This document shows, in pieces, positions 1-7,503 of a stretch of DNA of 50,970 nucleotides. The stretch's first letter is position 1; the number at the start of each line of letters is the position of its first letter. Below the pieces are notes generated by a model that was given only the letters and a program-made list of their open reading frames with translations, was not told the DNA's origin and made no database searches. The stretch is taken from NCBI GenBank assembly GCA_903862845.1, contig CAIOZS010000236.1, positions 1 through 50,970 of the forward strand, given 5' to 3'. Source of the stretch: an uncultured Thermoleophilia bacterium (GTDB taxonomy: Bacteria; Actinomycetota; Thermoleophilia; UBA2241). A program made the position numbers and the translations under genes.

Positions 1-71
1 CCGACCAGGAACGCCCGCTTCGTCTCGATCCCCACTGGCGGTAGAGCTGTCACGTTCTGGTAGTTGCCCAC
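1..71 (-). CDS. N-terminus of a probable oleate hydratase, cut by the window edge
   Basis: A GTG codon at 71-69 follows a GAGGGG ribosome binding site with about 8 nt spacing. It opens 23 codons that run off the left edge. The peptide begins MGNYQNV and ends GIETKRAFLVG. Oleate hydratases (FAD enzymes that hydrate the C9 double bond of oleate) typically begin with a GNY motif, then a Pro-Gly-Val/Ile stretch and K-x-A-Y/F-x-V-G, where the FAD-binding beta strand starts. The match is short but covers the whole visible peptide. A caspase-like start (KRALLVG) is the other reading considered. The gene is 156 bp downstream of the NHLP precursor on the same strand. Confidence 0.45.
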   Translation of the reverse strand, partial: MGNYQNVTALPPVGIETKRAFLV

Positions 72-201
72 GGTGAGTACCCCTCAGATAGGTGCTTGCT
101 TGCCGCGCCGGAGCGTAGCATCGGCTGCAGGGCAAGTCCACACAGGGCGCGTGGTGTTGCGGGGACTCGCCACAAGACCCCGAACGACCCTGCCCCTCCC
201 C

Positions 202-219
202 GGGCGGCCGCGGCCGCCC
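202..219. terminator. 18-bp perfect palindrome downstream of the NHLP precursor gene
   Basis: The 18 bases from 202 to 219 are an exact GC-only palindrome. They lie 8 bp beyond the precursor stop codon (228-230). The position suits a transcription-ending or RNA-stabilising hairpin, but no T-run follows on the minus strand, so this is not a canonical intrinsic terminator. Confidence 0.3.
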
Positions 220-227
220 CCGCCGCC

Positions 228-731
228 TCAGCCGAAGAAGCCGCCGGTGCCGCCGTTGCCGCCGTTGCCGCCGAGAATGCCGCCGACGCCGCCGTTGCCG
301 CCGTTGCCGCCGAAGAGGCCGGCGTTGCCGCCGGCGCCGCCATTGCCGCTCCCCAGCACCATCATCAGCTCTTCATCGCTGAGCTCTTCCGCCTGGTGGG
401 GCGGCAGCGGCAGCACCAGGAAGCGCTCGTTCTCGGTGTTCTGGTGCAGGCGGAGCTCAAGGCCGGCGGGGACGGGGATCAGCTTGGCCAGGTCGGCCAT
501 GAACTGCTCCTTGTCGCCGGCGGCCATGTCCTCGAAGCGGGGGATGGAGATGTGCGAGACGGTGCTCGTGCTCTCCAGCACCGTGACCTGGCAGTCGGCC
601 GCCAGCGCAAGGCCGGCTTCCTTCACGGTCCCGGCGGGATCGTCGATCAGCTTCTGGCGGTAGGCTTCGTCCTTCCACGCGTTGACGATCACCTCGGCGG
701 CGATGACTCTTTCCTTCTCGCTCTCGCTCAT
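228..731 (-). CDS. NHLP-leader RiPP precursor-like peptide with a Gly-Gly-Asn repeat tail
   Basis: The 167-aa product starts at an ATG with an AGGAGG site 8 nt upstream. Residues 8-65 follow the nitrile-hydratase-like leader peptide (NHLP) pattern: AEVIVNAWKDEAYRQKL, a DPAGTVKEAG turn, then a beta hairpin ending SISIP-like (HISIPR). Residues 83-111 repeat the hairpin theme (VPAGLELRL, ERFLVLPLPP). Residues 115-128 (AEELSDEELMMVLG) look like the acidic end of a double-glycine leader. The last 41 residues contain 24 Gly and 6 Asn and no Cys. A 13-residue period recurs (GGILGGNGGNGGT and a preceding variant), ending GGFFG. NHLP leaders normally direct modification and export of RiPPs. The tail has only one Ser and one Thr, so heterocycles or lanthionines are unlikely. 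It lies 36 bp downstream of the TPR-methyltransferase gene. No ABC exporter is visible. Confidence 0.75.
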   Translation of the reverse strand: MSESEKERVIAAEVIVNAWKDEAYRQKLIDDPAGTVKEAGLALAADCQVTVLESTSTVSHISIPRFEDMAAGDKEQFMADLAKLIPVPAGLELRLHQNTENERFLVLPLPPHQAEELSDEELMMVLGSGNGGAGGNAGLFGGNGGNGGVGGILGGNGGNGGTGGFFG

Positions 732-767
732 TGGTCGTCCTCCTGTCGGTCGGCAGTTGTGTGGCTG

Positions 768-2423
768 CTATCGGTCACCTTTCTGACACCAGAACTGGTA
801 CATACCCAGAAAGGTCTCAGGATACAACTGCTCCAGCTTCTCCCAGCACGCCAGACTCGTCCCCGCGCCGAACAGGGTCCTGTAGAGATGGCGTACGGCG
901 CCGTCCGTCTCGAAGGCGAGGAAGCTCAGTCCCAGCTCGTCGAGCGCGGCGGCGATGCGCGGCACCGTGAAGCGGTGCTCCCGCACGTGGAAGAGCATGT
1001 CTCGGCAGCCGCTCAGATAGTAGAAGTCCCGCAAGGCGGTGCAGCCGTAGGCCGGGTGGTCCTGCGGCAGCCTCCCCAGGTAGGCCCGCGCCGCCCGGAT
1101 GCCTGCCGGCGTCGGCGGCACGCCCATGCGGCGCACCTCGGCCTGCGCGGCCACGATGGCCCGGCGCGCCGTCTCGCTGTACAGGCCCACCAGCATGACG
1201 CCGCCGGGGCGCAGCAGCTGCAGCAGGCGGCGCCAGCCGGCCAGCGGGTCCTCGAGATGGTGCAGCACGCCCGTGCACACGATGGCGTCGAACTGCCGCT
1301 CCCAGCCGTCCAGCTGAGTCAGGTCCGCGTGGTACAGCTCGACCTCGACCCCCAGGCCCTCGGCCATCTGCTGCGCGTACGCGAGGCTGGTGCGCGAGAG
1401 GTCGAACCCCGTGACGGTCGCGGGACGCCACGTCCGGGCGGCGTTCAGGAGATCGCGGCCCGTGCCGCAGCCGGCCACCAGCAGACGCGGGCGCGTCAAG
1501 AAGTCCGGAGGGTCCCATTCGCCGCCGGTGAGCAGCCGCAGGTTCTGATCCAGGTCCAGGAGGGCCCCACAGGAGAGCCGGCGCCAGCGCGGATAGGGGT
1601 TCGCTTCGTAGAGGCCACGGACCTCGGTCGAAGTCCCGGCGGAGATCGGCGTGAGCGTCGGGATGCGCCGGCCCCGCTCCAGGAGCTCCGGGGAGACTAC
1701 CTCGGGGTCGTACATCGCGCGCACCCACTCTGGCGCTCCGGCCAGGCGAGCTTCTTCTTCCGGGCTGACGGGCCAGGCGCACTCGTTGAGACGGCACTGC
1801 TCGGCGAGCCCGCGGGCGAGCTCCGGGGCGTCGCGGGGTGGAGCCAGGCACAGCTCCCGCCGCGCCTGCGTGAGCGCGCGCTCGAGGCGCAGATCGGTCA
1901 GGATCGCCCGGTCCAGGACGGTGAGCAGCAGAGGGTCCTCGAGCAGCGACGGCGAGTCCCACAGCAGAGCCACGGCGCCCAGGGTCAGCAGCTCGGGGTC
2001 CACCCCCTCGACCGCGAGGCTCTCCACGAGGTGCCGCGGCGAGCGCAGCCGCAGGGCAAGGAGCGGCCGGCGCGAGAGGCAGCGCGCCAGCCCCAGGCGG
2101 CAGCCCAGATGCTCGGGATAGCCGTCCAGCACGTGCTCGTAGCACTCTTGCGCCGCCAGGTAGTGGCCCAGCTCGTACTGGATGTCGCCGAGCGTGGCCC
2201 GCAGGGGGACGGAGTCGGGATGCTGCGCGACGAGCCCGCTCAGGCGTTGCACGGCCGCAGCCGCGTTGCCCTGGAGGCACAGCAGCCAGGCCACCCCCAC
2301 CCAGGCGTGAAGCTGCTCGGGGTCGACGGCCAGGGCTCTCCGGTAGAGCTCGGCAGCCTCGGCGAACCGGCCCTGCTCCGTGCACCTGGCCGCTTCGTCC
2401 GACGGCGATGGGCCCGTGCACAT
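768..2423 (-). CDS. TPR-repeat SAM-dependent methyltransferase
   Basis: The 551-aa protein has two parts. Residues 1-115 hold TPR-like helical pairs (AAELYRRALAVDPEQ, AQECYEHVLDGYPEH). From about 270 a class I methyltransferase follows. It is introduced by the LYEANPYPRW motif typical of TPR-linked methyltransferases. SAM motif I is LLVAGCGTGRDLL at 314-326, an acidic residue D341 ends strand 2, HADL comes at 365-368, and TGVLHHLEDP at 384-393. The substrate is not shown by the sequence. TPR repeats usually bind a protein or peptide partner, and the next gene is an NHLP precursor, so peptide methylation is a reasonable inference. The start is 15 bp after the phosphodiesterase stop and has only a weak ribosome binding site, which suggests coupled translation. 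Confidence 0.8.
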   Translation of the reverse strand: MCTGPSPSDEAARCTEQGRFAEAAELYRRALAVDPEQLHAWVGVAWLLCLQGNAAAAVQRLSGLVAQHPDSVPLRATLGDIQYELGHYLAAQECYEHVLDGYPEHLGCRLGLARCLSRRPLLALRLRSPRHLVESLAVEGVDPELLTLGAVALLWDSPSLLEDPLLLTVLDRAILTDLRLERALTQARRELCLAPPRDAPELARGLAEQCRLNECAWPVSPEEEARLAGAPEWVRAMYDPEVVSPELLERGRRIPTLTPISAGTSTEVRGLYEANPYPRWRRLSCGALLDLDQNLRLLTGGEWDPPDFLTRPRLLVAGCGTGRDLLNAARTWRPATVTGFDLSRTSLAYAQQMAEGLGVEVELYHADLTQLDGWERQFDAIVCTGVLHHLEDPLAGWRRLLQLLRPGGVMLVGLYSETARRAIVAAQAEVRRMGVPPTPAGIRAARAYLGRLPQDHPAYGCTALRDFYYLSGCRDMLFHVREHRFTVPRIAAALDELGLSFLAFETDGAVRHLYRTLFGAGTSLACWEKLEQLYPETFLGMYQFWCQKGDR

Positions 2424-2438
2424 GCGCTGCGCCGAGCG

Positions 2439-3632
2439 TCAGTACGCCGCCGGGAACTGCTCAGGGATCCTGTAGCCCCGAGCAGCCAGCATCGATATCA
2501 ATTGGCCGGGGTCGTCGGTGATGATCCCGTCCACGCCCCAGGCGATCATCGTCTTCACGGTCTTGCCGTCAAAGGCGGTGCCGCTGTGCTCCGGCCACGT
2601 CCACACCACTACTTTCAACCCCAGGCTGTGGGCTTCATCGAGGGCTGCCTTCGTCAGCTCGACGTCTTCCGGCTCCCAGCACCTGCCGCCCAGCGCCTTG
2701 ACCATCTGAGGGATCGAGTCGTTGTAGTCCTTCACCAGTTTGCCGCCCGTCCACAACCCGGCGATGGACGCGTCGTTGCTGAAGAAGCTGTACTCCGTAC
2801 CGGGTTCATTGTCCCATTCGGTCAGGTATGCGGTAGCAACATCCGCGTCCAGCTTCTGCAGCTCGTACAGACACCGCCAGTCAAACGACTGGATCTCGCA
2901 ATTGCGGCTGATGCCCTCTTCTTCCAGCACGTTGTCGAGCGCTGCGGCGAACTGCTTTGGCGTGTACGTCCAGCTGTCGTGCATCGGGTCTGTCTTGAAC
3001 TCGATCTGAAACCCCACTGCGCCCTTGGTCACGCTGGTGACATACCGGATGACATCTTTCAGGAGGGGCATGCGCACGTCGTCCATCCCATACTGCTCGG
3101 GGAAGTACTTCGCGTAGGGGCTGGTGGGATTGAGGCGCCCGACATCGTACTGTTGCAGCTGTGCGTACGTCAGGTTCCTGACCATGTACGGTTGCAGGTG
3201 GGCGGTCAGCTCGCCGGGCGGGATGCCTTCTGTCATGGCGGACTTGCTGGGCGCAAGGAACTTGCCGTCCGGACCCCGGGTCGTATCGGGATTGAGCCAG
3301 ATATCGTGCGAGACGACGATCTCGCCGTCCTTGTCCATCACGATGTCCATATCCACCCAGTGCGTGCCGATCGCCAAGCCTGTCACGTACCCGGGGACGG
3401 TGTTCTCCGGAGCAAAGCTCCGTGCCCCGCGATGGGCATAGACCTGGATGAGCTTCTTGCCGTCGACCACCGCCGTCGGCCGACCGACGGACTCGGCTGA
3501 CGAGCCACCGAGGATCGCCTGTGCCGATGCGGCGCTACTGGGAGAGTCATTGGTGGGAGCGCTCGCGCATCCGCCGAGAATGGCGACCGCCAGGAGAAGG
3601 GAGCAGCAGAGCAGAAACGCAAGCCTCTTCAC
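2439..3632 (-). CDS. lipoprotein glycerophosphodiester phosphodiesterase
   Basis: The 397-aa product carries the GDPD signature: AHRGARSFAPENT, then VDMDIVMDKDGEIVVSHD with the metal-binding acids and second His, and near the end VVVWTW and VDGIITDDP. The family hydrolyses glycerophosphodiesters to glycerol-3-phosphate and an alcohol. The start is the GTG at 3632-3630, because GGAGGG lies 5 nt upstream and the peptide then begins with a signal sequence and lipobox (LLLAVAILGGC). It is therefore an extracellular lipid-anchored enzyme. The gene is visibly less GC-rich than its neighbours. It is the first gene of a likely transcript with the methyltransferase and the NHLP precursor. Confidence 0.9.
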   Translation of the reverse strand: MKRLAFLLCCSLLLAVAILGGCASAPTNDSPSSAASAQAILGGSSAESVGRPTAVVDGKKLIQVYAHRGARSFAPENTVPGYVTGLAIGTHWVDMDIVMDKDGEIVVSHDIWLNPDTTRGPDGKFLAPSKSAMTEGIPPGELTAHLQPYMVRNLTYAQLQQYDVGRLNPTSPYAKYFPEQYGMDDVRMPLLKDVIRYVTSVTKGAVGFQIEFKTDPMHDSWTYTPKQFAAALDNVLEEEGISRNCEIQSFDWRCLYELQKLDADVATAYLTEWDNEPGTEYSFFSNDASIAGLWTGGKLVKDYNDSIPQMVKALGGRCWEPEDVELTKAALDEAHSLGLKVVVWTWPEHSGTAFDGKTVKTMIAWGVDGIITDDPGQLISMLAARGYRIPEQFPAAY

Positions 3633-4006
3633 GATGCCCTCCGATCGTCGCCCCTCGGCTCTCCAGGCCGCCGTCTGCGCAAGGCACGAAGAACGTCCCG
3701 CAGGCAGCGTCCGCCCCGTCGCTCTCCGCGCAGGACCCCGGCAGCGGCAGCGGCCCACTCAGTGGCTCTCCGCCTGCCGCCTCGCGGGATGCTTCTCCTG
3801 GGAGTGTCGTGCATCAACCCTGCAGCCCGAGCGTCAGGGTTGTCAAGTGCCTCGCGGCGACCGACGTGCGGCGCGGAGCTTCCCAGCCGGCGCCGGTTGC
3901 TCCCAGCGGGCCGTCGCCACACGGGCTCAGACTGCCGCCGGCTCGCACCTCGGTGCCATCGCCGCCTGGCTGCAAGGGCATGAAGGCGCTCGCGTAGGCG
4001 GCTCCC
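3633..4006. other. 374-bp gene-free stretch upstream of the phosphodiesterase gene
   Basis: No open frame here has a ribosome binding site or a recognisable product. It must hold the promoter of the phosphodiesterase gene and the 3' end of the NYN transcript. A possible promoter is listed separately; no T-tailed hairpin was found. Confidence 0.5.
3817..3846 (-). promoter_or_regulatory. possible sigma-70-type promoter for the phosphodiesterase operon
   Basis: On the minus strand TTGACA (3846-3841) is followed after 18 bp by CAGGGT (3822-3817), a partial match to the TANNNT form. The -10 overlaps one arm of a small inverted repeat (ACCCTG, 12 nt, CAGGGT). The leader would be about 180 nt. The -35 is exact but the -10 is weak. 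Confidence 0.3.
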
Positions 4007-4660
4007 TCACCACTCCCGAGGCCTCGAGATCCTGCGCCCCAGCGAATCCGTCAGCTCGTGGGGTAGTTGCGCGGCCGCAAAGTGCCCGCGCCGCACCGTC
4101 CTCACGAAGTCGGCCTGCTTTGCGAACACACACGCGCGCTGCCCACCCTCGACCTTGATCACGCCCACCGGCAGGCCCAGGGCGGCACGCACGAGCCGAA
4201 CGGGCTCCAGCAAGTCGGCGTCGTTTGAGACCACGACCGCGACCTCGTACTTGCCGGTGAATCCGTCGACCAGCAGATGTGCGGCCAGGTTGACGTCGGA
4301 GCCCTTCTCCTCGGGAACCCACACGAGGGCCTTCTTGGGACCATGCGCCGGGGCGTCGACCAGCCACTGCAACTTGGCGTGCTCCACGAACTGCCCATAG
4401 TGCGTTTGGAGGCCCGGCGTCGCGCGCAGAGCCGCCAGATACGCCTCCTGGCGCGCCCGTTGGCCGTCCCTGCCACGAGAAGGATCGAGCGGCGCGGTGA
4501 AGTAGCGCACGAGCTGCACGTCGTTGCGCGGTAGTGCCGCCCTGCAGAAGGCGACCAGGTCCAGCCACTTGTACTCCTGGAACCGCGCCCGCCGAAAGGC
4601 AGCGTAGTAGAAGTTGAAGCCATCGATGTAGACACGTGTGCGCGGACGGCGTGGTGGCAC
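4007..4660 (-). CDS. NYN (PIN-like) domain protein, probable RNase
   Basis: The 217-aa product begins MPPRRPRTRVYIDGFNFYY. The first strand ends in the acidic DGFN motif of NYN domains. Later come EEKGSDVNLAAHLLVDGF and EVAVVVSNDADLLEPV, the other two acidic clusters of the PIN-like metal site. NYN proteins are putative metal-dependent RNases. A longer frame opens at 4753, but it would translate through a strong T-tailed hairpin (4697-4718) and add unconserved sequence. The GTG at 4660-4658 has GGGGGG close upstream and directly precedes the conserved domain, so it is preferred. It is a stand-alone gene. The cellular target is unknown. Confidence 0.8.
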   Translation of the reverse strand: MPPRRPRTRVYIDGFNFYYAAFRRARFQEYKWLDLVAFCRAALPRNDVQLVRYFTAPLDPSRGRDGQRARQEAYLAALRATPGLQTHYGQFVEHAKLQWLVDAPAHGPKKALVWVPEEKGSDVNLAAHLLVDGFTGKYEVAVVVSNDADLLEPVRLVRAALGLPVGVIKVEGGQRACVFAKQADFVRTVRRGHFAAAQLPHELTDSLGRRISRPREW

Positions 4661-4696
4661 GTCACCCCCCAGGTTGACGATGTCCCGAGAAAAGCA

Positions 4697-4718
4697 GAAG
4701 CCGCCCGGAGGCGGCTTC
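4697..4718 (-). terminator. intrinsic terminator-like hairpin before the NYN gene
   Basis: A 9-bp perfect stem (GAAGCCGCC at 4697-4705 with GGCGGCTTC at 4710-4718) has a 4-nt loop. On the minus strand TGCTTTTCTC follows. It could end transcription coming from the HTH gene or act as an attenuator in the NYN leader. Confidence 0.55.
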
Positions 4719-4980
4719 GCGCCCCGCGTCGTGCGCAGGGTCAGTGGTTCCATTATGCGCGCCGTCTGCCGAGGGTCAAGCGATCGGGCGCAACGTCAAC
4801 CCGCCGCCCAGTGGCGCACTCGCGAGTGAGGTCTGGAGGAGGCGATTCCGCCCATTGAGCAAGGCCGGGACCCGATCCACAGTACCCGAGCGAGGTCAGC
4901 GCAGGCTCGACCCGGCGATGTGTCAAAGCACGGGTGGGTGACCTGCCGCATCTTTGGCGCCGGTGGGCTGGTCGAGGACT

Positions 4981-5007
4981 CAGTTGTCCGGTAACCCCGG
5001 ACAACTG
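4981..5007. repeat. 11-bp perfect inverted repeat next to the HTH gene
   Basis: CAGTTGTCCGG (4981-4991) is matched exactly by CCGGACAACTG (4997-5007) with a 5-nt spacer. It lies 13 bp past the HTH stop codon. No T-run follows on either strand, so it may be a factor-independent hairpin or a protein-binding site. Confidence 0.5.
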
Positions 5008-5020
5008 CCGCAAGCCGCCC

Positions 5021-5350
5021 TCATGCCGGAGCGCGACGATCTGCCTGGGCGCGCGGGTCGGCGTCCCGTAACGCGACCGCGAGGTTGAGCTGCATGGTCG
5101 CCTCGGCCACCTCGAGCAACTCGGGTGGGATGGGGTAGCGCTTCTCCCGGGCGAGCCACCGCAGCACGCCGGCGAGCCGCCAGATCGTGGGCCTGCCCGC
5201 GTGCACGGGCACGGGCTCGGGCGCGGCGCAAGCGACGATGAGCTTGCGCACGTTCTGCCGCGTGACCCCGAGGAGCGACGCCACGTCGGTGAGGCCGACG
5301 AGGTCGGGAGACGCTTCGATGTGCGCGGCATCGGGAAGCGCCGAGCGCAC
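5021..5350 (-). CDS. small helix-turn-helix DNA-binding protein
   Basis: The 109-aa product, read from the GTG at 5350-5348, contains LVGLTDVASLLGVTRQNVRKL near residues 18-38, a MerR/excisionase-type helix-turn-helix. A short basic wing (HAGRPTIWRLAGVLRWLA) and a C-terminal helix follow. Such proteins bind DNA as small regulators. No strong ribosome binding site precedes the GTG. The alternative is a longer frame from 5530 whose extra N-terminus overlaps the divergent gene and looks non-coding. Only 34 bp separate the GTG from the divergent start at 5385, so it may regulate that promoter; this is inferred from position. Confidence 0.6.
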   Translation of the reverse strand: MRSALPDAAHIEASPDLVGLTDVASLLGVTRQNVRKLIVACAAPEPVPVHAGRPTIWRLAGVLRWLAREKRYPIPPELLEVAEATMQLNLAVALRDADPRAQADRRAPA

Positions 5351-5369
5351 GTCAGCGACGGCTCTGCGG

Positions 5370-5375
5370 TAGCAT
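5370..5375 (+). promoter_or_regulatory. possible -10 element for a leaderless or short-leader transcript
   Basis: TAGCAT fits the actinobacterial TANNNT -10 and ends 9 nt before the ATG at 5385. That ATG has no clear Shine-Dalgarno sequence, which fits a leaderless mRNA. No convincing -35 was seen. Confidence 0.3.
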
Positions 5376-5384
5376 GGCAATGGA

Positions 5385-6422
5385 ATGAGCGACCAGCCGC
5401 TGACAACCGCGCCCGACCCCATCCCCTGGCTTCTCGAGGGCGACCCGTCGGTGCGCCTCTTCACGCTCACCGGGCTGCTGGGAGCCGCGCCGGATGCGCC
5501 GCAGGCGCAGGAGGCGCGGCGCACGATCATGACTGAGGGCCCGGTGCCGCGCGTCCTCGCCGAGCAGCAGGAGGACGGGCACTTCTGCGAGCGCGACCGC
5601 TTCTACACGGCAAAGTACCGCGGCACCGTCTGGCAGCTCGTCATCCTCGCCGAGCTTGGCGCCGACGGCGCCGACGCGCGGGTGCGGGCCGCCTGCGAGG
5701 CGGTCTTGCGCGACGCGCAAGACCCGGACTCAGGCGGCTTCTCCACGGAGCGCAGCAGGAAGGCCGGCGGCGGCCTCCACAGCACGGTCATCCCGTGCCT
5801 CACCGGGAACCTCGTCTTCAGCCTCATCCGCCTCGGGATGCTGGACGACCCGCGCGTGCGGCGGGCCGTCGACTGGATCACCACATTCCAGCGCTTCGAT
5901 GACGCCGAGGGCGAGGCGCCCATGGGCTGGCCCTACGACAGGCTGGAGATGTGCTGGGGCAGGCACACCTGCCACATGGGCGCGGTGAAGGCGCTCAAGG
6001 CGCTCGCGGAGATCCCGCCCGAGCGCCGCACACCGGCGGCGCATGCCACCATCAGCGCCGGCGCCGAGTATCTGCTGCGCCACCACGTGCACCGGCGCAG
6101 CCACGACCTCTCGCGCGACTCCAAGCCCGGCTGGCGGCGCTTCGGCTTCCCGCTGATGTATCAGACGGACGCGCTCGAGATCCTGCTCGTGCTCACGCGC
6201 CTCGGGCGCGAGGGCGCCGTGGCGGCGGGCGGCGCGCCCGTCCTGGGCGACGAGCGCCTGCGCGAAGCGCTGGACCTCGTCGCCTCCAAGGCCGACGCGC
6301 AGGGCCGCTGGAAGCTCCAGCAAACCTTCAACGACCGCTTCATCGTCCCCATTGAGACCAAGGGCGAGCCCAGCCGCTGGATCACGTTGCGCGCGCTCGA
6401 GGTGCTGCGCGCAGCGCCGTGA
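5385..6422 (+). CDS. alpha/alpha-toroid (prenyltransferase/squalene-cyclase fold) repeat protein
   Basis: The 345-aa product opens with PWLLEGDPSVR and has repeated toroid helices with aromatic-glycine signatures such as EQQEDGHF, DPDSGGFSTE, ITTFQRFDD and GRWKLQQTFND. The Cys/His-rich stretch RLEMCWGRHTCHMGAVK at about 185-201 could bind a metal. It lacks the DXDD motif of squalene-hopene cyclase, and the reaction, if any, is unknown. It is not near the hopanoid operon. Neighbours are a divergent small HTH regulator and, 187 bp downstream, an SDR. Proteins of this kind are common and uncharacterised in actinobacteria. Confidence 0.65.
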   Translation: MSDQPLTTAPDPIPWLLEGDPSVRLFTLTGLLGAAPDAPQAQEARRTIMTEGPVPRVLAEQQEDGHFCERDRFYTAKYRGTVWQLVILAELGADGADARVRAACEAVLRDAQDPDSGGFSTERSRKAGGGLHSTVIPCLTGNLVFSLIRLGMLDDPRVRRAVDWITTFQRFDDAEGEAPMGWPYDRLEMCWGRHTCHMGAVKALKALAEIPPERRTPAAHATISAGAEYLLRHHVHRRSHDLSRDSKPGWRRFGFPLMYQTDALEILLVLTRLGREGAVAAGGAPVLGDERLREALDLVASKADAQGRWKLQQTFNDRFIVPIETKGEPSRWITLRALEVLRAAP

Positions 6423-6609
6423 TTGCGCGCCGGCGCAAACGCGGACGCAGCCCGTCGGGCGTCGAAGCAGCGCTGACTCCAACAGGCCCCGTTGGGCGTA
6501 CGTGCGGTGGGCTCGCGGCCATCGGCGCATGACCTCCGCCGGCGCCGATGGCCCCACGGTCCCGTGATAGCTTCTGCTCACGATTCACTCTGAGACCGGA
6601 GGTATCCAG

Positions 6610-7431
6610 ATGAACAGGCTTGTCGGCAAGGTAGCAGTGATCACGGGCGGCGCGAGCGGCATTGGCGAGGCGGCGGTCAGGCTTTTCGTCGAGGAGGGCT
6701 GCAAGGTCGTCATCGCGGACCGCCAGAACGAAAAGGGCGAGGAGCTGGCCAGGTCGCTGGGCGAAGCCGCCGTCTACGCACACACGGATGTCTCCTCGGA
6801 GGATGATGTCAAGGCGGCAGTCGAGACCGCCGTCTCCGCCTTCGGAAGGCTCGACTGCATCTTCAACAATGCCGGCATCGGCCAGGACTTCATCCCGCTG
6901 GAAGACGTGGCGATGGCCGACTACCAGCGCATCGTGGCGATCAACCTCGGCGGCGTCTTTCTCGGCATGAAGCATGCGGCCCCCGTCATGAAGCGCCAGG
7001 GCGGCGGCAGCATCATCAACACGGCAAGCGTCGCGGGGATCCTCGCGGGCCATGGCGGTCACATCTACTCGGCCACCAAGTCGGCGGTCATCGGTCTCAC
7101 CAGAGTGGCCGCCACCGAGCTCGGTGAGAGCGGTGTGCGAGTCAACTGCATCTGCCCCGGCGGGATCATCACGCCCATCTTCGCCAACGCTGTCGGGCAT
7201 CCGGATGAGGCCGCGAGGGTGATGGCGGCGCTCGAGACGTCGTTCGCCGCCATCCAGCCGATCCGCCGGGCTGGGCTGCCGCGGGACATCGCCAATGCGG
7301 CGCTCTGGCTGGCCGCGGATGAGTCGTCGTTCGTCAACGGCCTGGCGCTCGTCGTGGACGGGGGAGCCACGTGCGGTGGGCAGTGGAGCGCGGCGGTCGA
7401 GGGCACGAAGGCGCTGGAAGAGCTCCTCTGA
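6610..7431 (+). CDS. short-chain dehydrogenase/reductase
   Basis: A 273-aa classical SDR. The nucleotide-binding motif TGGASGIG is at 12-19 and NNAG at 86-89. Catalytic residues are N112, S140 and Y153-x3-K157 in YSATK. Asp37 at the end of strand 2 (VVIADRQ) favours NAD(H) over NADP(H). The C-terminus has the usual VNGLALVVDGGA. GGAGG lies 7 nt before the ATG. The substrate cannot be told; the family oxidises or reduces alcohols and ketones in the cytosol. It is convergent with the CDF-like gene and appears monocistronic. Confidence 0.9.
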   Translation: MNRLVGKVAVITGGASGIGEAAVRLFVEEGCKVVIADRQNEKGEELARSLGEAAVYAHTDVSSEDDVKAAVETAVSAFGRLDCIFNNAGIGQDFIPLEDVAMADYQRIVAINLGGVFLGMKHAAPVMKRQGGGSIINTASVAGILAGHGGHIYSATKSAVIGLTRVAATELGESGVRVNCICPGGIITPIFANAVGHPDEAARVMAALETSFAAIQPIRRAGLPRDIANAALWLAADESSFVNGLALVVDGGATCGGQWSAAVEGTKALEELL

Positions 7432-7503
7432 AGACCCGCGGCCAGCCGCGCACAGGGGGGGCGCCGACGACACTGACATGCGCCCGCGCGACGAGTGCGC
7501 CGT

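Larger units (their letters stand above)
4661..5020. other. 360-bp stretch between the NYN and HTH genes
   Basis: No gene is supported here. It contains two perfect stem-loops, at 4697-4718 and 4981-5007, listed separately. The rest shows no recognisable signal. Confidence 0.5.

Noticed and set aside
1-71. Caspase-like peptidase as the identity of the left-edge gene
   Set aside because: KRAFLVG fits a caspase start, but the preceding GNY and P-x-G-I-E-T-K agree better with oleate hydratase. Too short to be sure.
228-357. PE_PGRS-like surface protein
   Set aside because: The GGN/GGX tail is similar, but the N-terminus has no PE domain and matches an NHLP leader.
96-3500. A 3.4-kb open frame on the plus strand
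   Set aside because: It is antisense to three well-supported genes, is rich in Arg, Gln and His, and has no ribosome binding site or domain. It is a by-product of high GC content.
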